A stretch of 29,545 nt of DNA from an uncultured Acidobacteriaceae bacterium (GTDB lineage: Bacteria; Acidobacteriota; Terriglobia; Terriglobales; Acidobacteriaceae). The notes under the pieces are model-generated. The model was not told where the DNA came from, did no database searches, and worked only from the letters and a program-made list of their open reading frames with translations. The number at the start of each line of letters is the position of its first letter. Positions within the stretch are counted from its first letter, which is position 1. The stretch is taken from positions 1-29,545 of the forward strand of contig CAIMNN010000513.1 in the NCBI GenBank assembly GCA_903842845.1, written 5' to 3'. Shown piece after piece: positions 1 to 7,300 of this stretch. Position numbers and translations under genes: made by a program.

Positions 1-300
1 CGGTGCCGGGCAGGCCAGCTTGCATATTGATGGGGCGCAGAACGCGTGTGCCGCGCTCGCCGGATTTGAAGTACTCGATGAGTTCGCGCTTGTCCCATAC
101 GTGGTTGCCGGTTGTCATCACGTCGATGCCGAGGTCGAAGAACTCGTCGGCCAAGGATGGTGTCAACCCAAATCCACCCGCGGCATTTTCTGCATTTGCA
201 ATGACGAGATCGACATTGTTCGATTCCACAATGTGATGAAAGTGTTCACGAACAATCTTTCGTCCGGCACTGCCAAAAATATCCCCAATGAATAAGATCT

Positions 301-304
<4 letters not shown>
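1..304 (-). CDS. ymdB: YmdB-family metallophosphoesterase, 3' part outside window
   Basis: The first 101 codons are present and the gene runs off the left edge. The family (TIGR00282, YmdB) hydrolyses 2',3'-cyclic nucleotides with a dinuclear metal centre in the cytoplasm and affects biofilm and motility decisions in Bacillus. Visible metal-site residues fall at the positions typical of the family: Asp8 in IGDIFGSAGR, Glu39 and Asn40 in AENAAGGFG, and Asn67-His68 in TTGNHVWD. The start is GTG at 304-302, chosen because it overlaps the lysS stop as GTGA, a layout that implies translational coupling. The C-terminal metal-binding histidines would lie outside the window and cannot be checked. Family assignment is strong; cellular role in this organism is inferred. 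Confidence 0.9.
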
Positions 305-1908
<1,604 letters not shown>

Positions 1909-1942
1909 GGTGGTTCCTCTGTCTTAAAGACACTCAACAAAC

Positions 1943-1948
1943 AGTATA
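1943..1948 (-). promoter_or_regulatory. Possible -10 element of lysS
   Basis: TATACT on the minus strand, about 35 bases upstream of the lysS GTG start. A recognisable -35 box at the right distance is weak (TGTTAC, 18-base spacer), so this is only a candidate. Confidence 0.3.
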
Positions 1949-1997
1949 TCGTTCAATCGCTTGCGGGTAACAGTATCGCGCGGGTGGGCGCAGGCTG

Positions 1998-2010
1998 TAT
2001 AAATCATGCG
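1998..2010 (+). promoter_or_regulatory. Candidate -10 box immediately before atpZ, suggesting a leaderless mRNA
   Basis: TATAAA at 1998-2003 is followed by exactly seven bases and then the ATG at 2011. If this is the -10 element, transcription would start at or next to the A of the start codon. No Shine-Dalgarno sequence is present in front of that ATG, which fits a leaderless transcript. No good -35 box is seen at 16-18 bases upstream. Confidence 0.35.
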
Positions 2011-2310
2011 ATGGCCTTTACACGTCCCAATCCGAAGGGTGAGAGCGAGAAGAAGCGCTCGGAGACGACGTCGCTGATGATGGAGGCTGAAAAGCTGATC
2101 CAGATAGCGGTGTTGCTGCCGTGCTCGACGATTGCGGGTTGGCTGCTTGGTGCGTGGCTGGGCCGGGTTTTTCATCAGGGATGGATGGGCGTCACGGGGC
2201 TGCTGGTGGGCGGCGTGTTGGGGATTCTGTACGTAGTGCGACTGGCGTTTTTATCACTGAAAGATACCGAGAAGTTGGAGCCTGAAGAGAAAGATAGTGA
2301 AGGGAATTAG
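2011..2310 (+). CDS. atpZ: AtpZ/AtpI-type small ATP synthase accessory membrane protein
   Basis: A 99-residue protein with a charged N-terminus (about residues 1-25) and two membrane helices (about residues 29-53 and 58-82), ending in an acidic tail. Size, topology and position as first gene of an F0 cluster match the AtpZ / F0F1-ATPase gene 1 family, thought to aid c-ring assembly or cation transport. The start is ATG 2011, because the frame upstream runs back into the lysS region and would overlap the divergent promoter; no ribosome-binding site is seen. The next gene begins 9 bases after the stop. Family assignment is from topology and context more than from a hallmark motif. Confidence 0.7.
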   Translation: MAFTRPNPKGESEKKRSETTSLMMEAEKLIQIAVLLPCSTIAGWLLGAWLGRVFHQGWMGVTGLLVGGVLGILYVVRLAFLSLKDTEKLEPEEKDSEGN

Positions 2311-2319
2311 AATCACCAT

Positions 2320-2754
2320 ATGTCAGATGAAAATAACTCCGGGTCACAGGAAGAGCATCCGCTGGCGCTGTTGAGCGATGAGGCCGCGATAGGCACGCTC
2401 AAGGGCGCGATGAAGTGGACGCTGCTGTTTACGCTGCTTGGCGCGGCGGCGTTGTGGATAGGCTCGGGGTGGCGCAATGCGGGAATGTTTGCGGTGGGCG
2501 GGCTGATAAGCGCGGCGAGCATTTACGAGTGGCAGCGTCTGATGAGGGTGTTCACGACCAAGATGGACCGAAAAGAAACCGGCTCCGGAACCGGGCTTGT
2601 GGTGGGTTTTTTCCTGCTGCGGCTGCTCTTTTTTGCGGCGGCCATTTATGTTAGCCTGAAGTGGATAGACGGCTCTGCTTTTGCCCTTTTAGTCGGCCTT
2701 GCTTTGGCAGTTATCACGATGGCATGGCAGGCTTTACGCCTCTTACGCAGCTGA
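2320..2754 (+). CDS. atpI: ATP synthase subunit I-like membrane protein
   Basis: A 144-residue protein with a soluble acidic N-terminus of about 28 residues and four predicted membrane helices (about 29-50, 52-74, 89-110, 113-140). This matches the AtpI (ATP synthase I) family, which assists assembly of the c-ring. It sits between atpZ and atpB in the same orientation. The start ATG 2320 is preceded by AAGGGA about 14 bases away, a poor spacing, so translation may depend on coupling with atpZ. There is no diagnostic catalytic motif in this family, so the call rests on topology plus neighbours. Confidence 0.7.
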   Translation: MSDENNSGSQEEHPLALLSDEAAIGTLKGAMKWTLLFTLLGAAALWIGSGWRNAGMFAVGGLISAASIYEWQRLMRVFTTKMDRKETGSGTGLVVGFFLLRLLFFAAAIYVSLKWIDGSAFALLVGLALAVITMAWQALRLLRS

Positions 2755-2797
2755 GCCGGCCGCGAAATCTGCAATCTTAGAAAGAGCACTGCAATCC

Positions 2798-3532
2798 ATG
2801 CCGGAATCGCTCGCAATCACCCGCCTGCTCAATCAATTGTTTGCCGGACCCATCGTCGCATTGCTGGGTCTGCTGCACATTCATCCTGCCAATGCGGCTG
2901 CGCCGATCGACGACACTTACGCGATTGAAATCGTGGTTGTGTTGACGATGATCGCGTTCTTCGCTGTTGTGCGCATGAACCTCTCGGTTGAAAAGCCCAG
3001 CTCAATGCAGCAGGTTGTTGAGATGTTGCACGAGGGCATCGGCGGCCAGGCGGAGCAGATCATCGGCCACGGGTATGAGCGCTTTCAGGCGTTTGTCACT
3101 TGTATATTTTTGTTCGTGCTGACGTGCAATCTGCTGGGACTGATACCCGGCATTGAGGCGCCGACGAAGGTTGTTGCGGTGCCGCTGGGGCTGGCGATTG
3201 CGACCTTTGTTTATTACAACTTTTACGGATTCAAAGAGCAGGGCGTCATCGGCTACCTGAAGCATTTTGCGGGGCCGGTGTGGTGGATAAGCTGGTTGCT
3301 CTTCCCGATCGAGCTCATCTCGCATGCGGCGCGTTTGCTTTCACTCACCGTCCGTCTTTGGGCGAACATGTTTGCCGGCGACTTGGTGACGATGGTGTTC
3401 TTTTCCATCTTCCCGATCGCGCTGCCGGTTGTTTTTCTTGCGTTGCACATCGGCGTTTCCATCATTCAGGCGTTCATCTTCATGTTGCTGTCGATCATCT
3501 ACCTGAGCATGGCTGTGCAGCACGAGCACTAA
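2798..3532 (+). CDS. atpB: ATP synthase F0 subunit a
   Basis: Membrane subunit that, with the c-ring, forms the ion path of the F1F0 ATP synthase. The 244-residue product shows the family blocks: NLLGLIPG in the second helix region, and SLTVRLWANMFAGD, which contains the essential stator arginine (Arg186 here, Arg210 in E. coli). The C-terminal helix region IIQAFIFMLLSIIYL is also typical. ATG 2798 was chosen because earlier in-frame starts lie inside atpI; the ribosome-binding site is weak (AAAGAG). A heptamer repeat array begins one base after the stop, and atpE follows 157 bases later. Confidence 0.95.
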   Translation: MPESLAITRLLNQLFAGPIVALLGLLHIHPANAAAPIDDTYAIEIVVVLTMIAFFAVVRMNLSVEKPSSMQQVVEMLHEGIGGQAEQIIGHGYERFQAFVTCIFLFVLTCNLLGLIPGIEAPTKVVAVPLGLAIATFVYYNFYGFKEQGVIGYLKHFAGPVWWISWLLFPIELISHAARLLSLTVRLWANMFAGDLVTMVFFSIFPIALPVVFLALHIGVSIIQAFIFMLLSIIYLSMAVQHEH

Positions 3533-3533
3533 A

Positions 3534-3568
3534 CAGAGATCAGAGCTCAGAGATCAGAGCTCAGTAAA
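3534..3568 (+). repeat. Heptamer tandem array, CAGAGNN type, four to five units
   Basis: Units in order are CAGAGAT, CAGAGCT, CAGAGAT, CAGAGCT, then a decayed CAGTAAA. The array begins one base after the atpB stop codon and lies in the spacer before atpE. Related arrays are at 24414-24441 (same strand) and 25315-25358 (opposite strand). Confidence 0.85.
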
Positions 3569-3689
3569 GATTCCGCCGGGGAGAAGCTTCCGCCTCGGGC
3601 CAACGGATAAGAGCCGCGAGCGTGAGGGGGCCAGCACGGTGAGCCTCAACCACCCACTGGCGGACAATTTTTGGGAGCTTGGAGAAACA

Positions 3690-3989
3690 ATGCGTAAACT
3701 GCAAATGGTTCTGATGGCAATGGCCATCCTCTTCTGCGCCGTCCCGGTCTTTGCCGAGGGTGGTTCAACGACAATCGACCTCGCGCCTATCGGCATCGGT
3801 CTTGGCATCGCTCTCTCGGCTGGTCTTTGCGGACTGGGCCAGGGCAAGGCAACGGCTTCGGCGACTGAGTCGCTGGCCCGCAACCCCGGTGCACGCGCCG
3901 GAATCATGCTCTTCCTGATTCTGGGTCTCGCGTTTATCGAGTCGCTGACCCTGTTCACCTTCGCTACGATTTTTGCGAAGATCAAGTAA
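3690..3989 (+). CDS. atpE: ATP synthase F0 subunit c with signal-peptide-like N-terminus
   Basis: Ring-forming proteolipid of the ATP synthase. The 99-residue product is longer than the classic 75-90 because residues 1-22 form a hydrophobic leader ending VPVFA, followed by two helices. The carboxylate that carries the ion is Glu84 in LAFIESL. Gln51 (in LGQG, helix 1) and Ser85 are also present; together with Glu84 they correspond to Gln32, Glu65 and Ser66 of the Na+-type ring of Ilyobacter, while the positions equal to Thr67 and Tyr70 are Leu and Phe. Ion specificity is therefore undecided. ATG 3690 follows GGAG by 5 bases. A strong terminator follows, so no b, delta or F1 genes are in this operon. 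Confidence 0.93.
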   Translation: MRKLQMVLMAMAILFCAVPVFAEGGSTTIDLAPIGIGLGIALSAGLCGLGQGKATASATESLARNPGARAGIMLFLILGLAFIESLTLFTFATIFAKIK

Positions 3990-4007
3990 GCAGTTTGTAG
4001 TAACGGC

Positions 4008-4037
4008 AAACCCCGAGGAGAAATCCTCGGGGTTTTT
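4008..4037 (+). terminator. Rho-independent terminator of the F0 operon
   Basis: Stem AAACCCCGAGGA / TCCTCGGGGTTT (overlapping the loop slightly), loop of about four bases, followed by TTTTTGTTTT. It ends the atpZ-atpI-atpB-atpE unit and also lies just past the 3' end of the convergent minus-strand gene. Confidence 0.9.
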
Positions 4038-4060
4038 GTTTTGTGCGGAGTTTGTGCAGG

Positions 4061-4855
4061 CTACTTTTTCATATGGCCCCAGTCGAAGTGGCGGCCGATG
4101 ATTCCTTTGATGAGCCAGTGGTCGGTGGCGGCTGTGGGGCCGATGCCGACGCCGAAGTTGAACTCCCATTTGGGGTCGAGGTTGAGGTCGGTGGCGATGA
4201 AGAGCTGCTGCTGCTGGTTGTGCAGGCTGGCGATGTCGGTGATGCGCCCGTAGTCGGCGTAGTACTCGAGGCCTCCGGAGACTTTTTTGGTGAAGGCGTA
4301 GCTGAGCTTGGCGGCGGGGGCGAAGTCGAGGCCGAGTTTGACGCCGGGGCCGTGGAAGGTACGGTCGAGCGTTGGGTTGATGGCCCAGTACCATTTGCCC
4401 AGTTGCTGGTCGATGATCGGCCTCAATTCCAGCGTCCAGGTGTCGGGTGAGAATTTGGCGCGCTGATAGCCGACCTCGGCGGAGAGGCTAGCGCCGACGG
4501 GCCAGTGCCAGCTCTCAGGGGCACGTACGCGGGGGCGGATGTGCGAGCCGACCCATTGGGCTCCGGTTTCGGTTTGGATGTCGGTGAAGAAGTAAAAGCC
4601 GACCTCGGACCACTTGTTTAGGCCTTGGGTGAGTTCGATTGTTTCGTGCTCGGCGCGGAAGGTGGGCGGGATGCCGTCGATGGTGAGGCGCTGGCCGTCG
4701 GCGGTGAAGTTGGAGTGGAGCTCGACCATGAGGCTTTTGGGCGGCTCGGTGTCGGCGGCGTAGACCTGAATTTCGTAGTTGCCCTGGGCGCGGGCGATGG
4801 ATGGAAGAAAGACGATGAAGGCAATGATGAGGATGGGGAAAATGCTGCGATTCAA
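4061..4855 (-). CDS. Exported protein of unknown function, possibly an outer-membrane beta-barrel
   Basis: I do not recognise a named family. The start is TTG at 4855-4853, picked because AAGGAGGT lies 5 bases upstream; this gives 264 residues beginning MNRSIFPILIIAFIVFLPSI, a clear Sec signal peptide with likely cleavage after ARA. The longer frame back to 4984 lacks this support. The mature part is rich in aromatic residues and short alternating hydrophobic/polar stretches (for example WTLELRPIID, KWYWAINPTL, GLEYYADYG, WEFNFGVGIG), as in transmembrane beta-strands, but it does not end in the usual C-terminal Phe. It is monocistronic and convergent with atpE. Barrel topology is inference. 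Confidence 0.7.
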   Translation of the reverse strand: MNRSIFPILIIAFIVFLPSIARAQGNYEIQVYAADTEPPKSLMVELHSNFTADGQRLTIDGIPPTFRAEHETIELTQGLNKWSEVGFYFFTDIQTETGAQWVGSHIRPRVRAPESWHWPVGASLSAEVGYQRAKFSPDTWTLELRPIIDQQLGKWYWAINPTLDRTFHGPGVKLGLDFAPAAKLSYAFTKKVSGGLEYYADYGRITDIASLHNQQQQLFIATDLNLDPKWEFNFGVGIGPTAATDHWLIKGIIGRHFDWGHMKK

Positions 4856-5210
4856 CGAGTACCTCCTTCTCAATCGTGCCTTGAGTGCGGCTGGAATGCA
4901 AATCGGGCGCGCGTGGCGGCGAATGGGCGGTGTATAACTCTGTGGAAAAGTTGTAAAAATCTTTGTCAAAGTATTGACTTTCAAGGGGAATTGGAGTCTT
5001 CTACTCGCATAGGAAAACTTGTTCCCAACTTAGGGCCCTTGGCCCGGCGTTGTGGCACGCATCAGTAGGCGTTTGAGCTGATGCGGTTGTGAGCGACTGG
5101 GCAACCAGCGCTGGATACGCAACAACCGCAGTGAGCGCTACTTGGCTGCCGTGTGATTCTTGCCGATACGTAGGCCGAATCCACTTCCGTATTTTTTGCG
5201 GAGGCTGCAC
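4856..5210. other. 355-base intergenic region between two divergent genes
   Basis: It must hold promoters for the minus-strand exported protein and the plus-strand sugar transferase. Around 4929-4969 it is AT-rich; the minus strand has TTGACA at 4969-4964 but no good -10 at 16-18 bases. Two DnaA-box-like 9-mers (4929-4937 and 4941-4949) lie here. An inverted repeat GCATCAG / CTGATGC is at about 5058-5083. No coding frame in it is convincing. Confidence 0.5.
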
Positions 5211-5864
5211 GTGCTTAAGCGTTTGGTGGATTTGTTTTTGGGGCTGATGCTGGGCCTGTTCTCATTGCCGCTGTTGTTGCTGGCGGCGTTCCTCATCAAA
5301 TTAGATTCGCGCGGACCAGTGCTGTTCAGCCAGTTGCGGATGGGGCGCGGCTTCAGGCCGTTCCGAATTTACAAATTGCGGACGATGGTGGTTGAGCGGA
5401 GCGGTTCTGCGGTGACGCTCGGCGCTGACCCGCGCATTACAAGTGTTGGCGCTGTGCTGCGCAAGTTGAGGGTCGACGAGCTGCCGCAGTTGTGGAATGT
5501 TATGAGCGGCGAGATGAGTTTGGTGGGTCCGCGGCCGGTGGTCTGCGAATTGGCGCATCAATATGAGGGAGAGTATCGGCTTCTGTTTGCAGCGCGCCCC
5601 GGGCTGACGGACCCGGCTACGCTGCGTTATGCCGATGAAGTGGAGCGCATGATGCGCGTGCCGGACCCGGCACTTTATTTCCAAACAGTGTTGATGCCGC
5701 GCAAGCTGAGGCTCTCACGTTTTTATCAGGAGCGTGCGACGATGCTTGCGGACTGTGGGGTACTGTTGGACACGGCGGTGCTGATTGCCGGAACCTGTCT
5801 TTTCTATCTGCGCAATCTGGTTATGATTGCACCTTATCCAGAACCAATCAGAGAAGAGAACTGA
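5211..5864 (+). CDS. Polyprenyl-phosphate sugar-1-phosphate transferase (bacterial sugar transferase family)
   Basis: Membrane enzyme that moves a sugar-1-phosphate from a nucleotide sugar onto undecaprenyl phosphate, starting a surface polysaccharide or glycan. The 217-residue product is the size of a minimal PglC-like domain: a hydrophobic N-terminal re-entrant helix (residues 5-29), KLRTM at 55-59, the catalytic Asp89-Glu90 dyad in RVDELPQLWNV, and SLVGPRPV. A second hydrophobic segment lies near the C-terminus (VLIAGTCLFYLRNLVMIA). GTG 5211 is chosen because GGAGG lies 6 bases upstream; a TTG at 5160 in the same frame has no such site. The donor sugar cannot be read from sequence. The stop is only 2 bases from the convergent regulator gene. 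Confidence 0.92.
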   Translation: MLKRLVDLFLGLMLGLFSLPLLLLAAFLIKLDSRGPVLFSQLRMGRGFRPFRIYKLRTMVVERSGSAVTLGADPRITSVGAVLRKLRVDELPQLWNVMSGEMSLVGPRPVVCELAHQYEGEYRLLFAARPGLTDPATLRYADEVERMMRVPDPALYFQTVLMPRKLRLSRFYQERATMLADCGVLLDTAVLIAGTCLFYLRNLVMIAPYPEPIREEN

Positions 5865-5866
5865 CG

Positions 5867-7300
5867 TTACTCGCGGCCGCGTTTGCGAATCTCGATGTTG
5901 AGGCGCTTGATCTTCTGGTTGAGCGTCGAGAGCGGGATGTGGAACTGCTCGGCTGCGTCAGTCTGGTTCCAATTGCAACGTTCGAGCTTCTCGATGATGA
6001 TGCGGCGCTCGATGTCTTCCAGAATGTCAAACAACGATGCGTTGGGATTGTGTTCGAGGAGCGCGTCCTGAAAGCTGCGTCCGGTGATGTGGCCGGGGAG
6101 CAGTTCGGAACCGATGAAGGGACCGGAGGAGAGGACGACGCCGCGCTCGATGCAGTTTTCAAGCTCGCGGACGTTGCCGGGCCAGTCGTAATCGACGATG
6201 GCGCGCATGGCGTCGGCGGAGAGTTTGCGCGGAGGCAGATCGTTTTCTTTGGCGAACTGTTCGAGGAAGTGCTGGCAGAGAAGCGGAATGTCTTCACGGC
6301 GCGCGCGCAGCGGAGGCAGGTCGAGCGTGATGACGTTCAGGCGGTAGTAAAGGTCCTCGCGGAAGCGGCCTTCGCGGACGGATTGACGCAGATCGATGTT
6401 CGTAGCAGCGATGATGCGCACGTCCACTTGAATTTCCTGAACTCCACCGACGTGCATGAAGCGTTTGTCCTGAAGGACGCGCAGAATTTTTGACTGCGTG
6501 TCGAGGGTCATGGTGGCGATCTCGTCGAGGAAGAGCGTGCCGTTGTTGGCGATCTCGAAGAGGCCTTTTTTGCTGGCGATGGCGGATGTGAATGCGCCTT
6601 TGACGTGGCCGAAGAGTGTGGACTCAAGCAGGTCGGCGGGCATTGCGCCGGTGTTAACGGGAACGAATGGTTTGTCGCGGCGCGGTGAGTTGGCGTGCAG
6701 CGCCTTGGCGATGAGTTCCTTGCCGGTTCCGCTTTCGCCCTGTATGAGGATGGTTGAGCGGCTGGGTGCGACCTGCGCGACGAGGTCGAAGATGCGCAGC
6801 ATCGGGTCGCTCTTGCCGACGATGTTGTTGAAGCTGTAACGCTCCTTCATGGCGCGCTTGAGCTGTCGGTTTTCTTCCTCAGCGCGATGACGCGCGATTG
6901 CGCTGCGGATATCAGCTAGAAGCTTTTCGTTGTCCCAGGGTTTTTGTACGAAGTTTTCAGCGCCGGCGCGGATTGCTTCAACGACGTTGTGGACGGTGCC
7001 GTAGGCGGTGATCATGATGACGGGCAGGTCGGGGTAGCGCTCGCGGATCTGGGGAAGGATCTCCATGCCGCTTTGGCCGGGGAGCGCGAGGTCGAGGAGT
7101 ACGAGGTCGAAGTTCTGCTGGTCGAGCGTACGCAGTCCCTCTTCACCATCGACGGCCATGCGAATCGTGTAGCCTTCGAGGTTGAGCAGAGTGTCGAGCG
7201 ACTCACGGATGGAGGCCTCATCATCGATGATGAGAATTGAGCCGCCGAGGGCTTCTTTATCGTTCAGGGCGATGCCCTGTGTGAGTACATCCTCAGGCAT
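5867..7300 (-). CDS. NtrC-class sigma-54-dependent response regulator
   Basis: A 477-residue regulator with three parts. The receiver domain (about 20-135) has Asp26/Asp27, phospho-acceptor Asp70 in LLDLALPG, Thr98 and Lys120. The AAA+ domain (about 158-390) has Walker A GESGTGKE at 188-195, the sigma-54 contact loop at 235-240, LFLDEIATM as Walker B, and the arginine-finger region FREDLYYRLNV. The C-terminal Fis-type helix-turn-helix (about 435-470) is NWNQTDAAEQF...STLNQKI. The contact loop reads GAFTSA rather than the consensus GAFTGA. Start ATG 7300 overlaps the end of the kinase gene by 8 bases, so the two are co-translated. It should activate sigma-54 promoters when phosphorylated by that kinase; target genes are unknown. 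Confidence 0.95.
   Translation of the reverse strand: MPEDVLTQGIALNDKEALGGSILIIDDEASIRESLDTLLNLEGYTIRMAVDGEEGLRTLDQQNFDLVLLDLALPGQSGMEILPQIRERYPDLPVIMITAYGTVHNVVEAIRAGAENFVQKPWDNEKLLADIRSAIARHRAEEENRQLKRAMKERYSFNNIVGKSDPMLRIFDLVAQVAPSRSTILIQGESGTGKELIAKALHANSPRRDKPFVPVNTGAMPADLLESTLFGHVKGAFTSAIASKKGLFEIANNGTLFLDEIATMTLDTQSKILRVLQDKRFMHVGGVQEIQVDVRIIAATNIDLRQSVREGRFREDLYYRLNVITLDLPPLRARREDIPLLCQHFLEQFAKENDLPPRKLSADAMRAIVDYDWPGNVRELENCIERGVVLSSGPFIGSELLPGHITGRSFQDALLEHNPNASLFDILEDIERRIIIEKLERCNWNQTDAAEQFHIPLSTLNQKIKRLNIEIRKRGRE

Noticed and set aside
3534..3568. CRISPR array
   Set aside because: Seven-base units without spacers and no cas genes; a simple tandem repeat fits better.
3690..3989. 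Firm call of a sodium-driven ATP synthase from subunit c
   Set aside because: Only three of the five sodium-site positions match; many proton-type rings also carry the helix-1 Gln.
4929..4949. Two DnaA-box-like 9-mers (GGTGTATAA and TGTGGAAAA, three bases apart), possible origin
   Set aside because: One and two mismatches to TGTGGATAA and only a single pair. No dnaA, dnaN or gidA gene is near, and the strand bias does not change sign here.
5001..5210. 69-codon minus-strand frame upstream of the sugar transferase
   Set aside because: No ribosome-binding site and no recognisable protein features; it lies in a promoter region.
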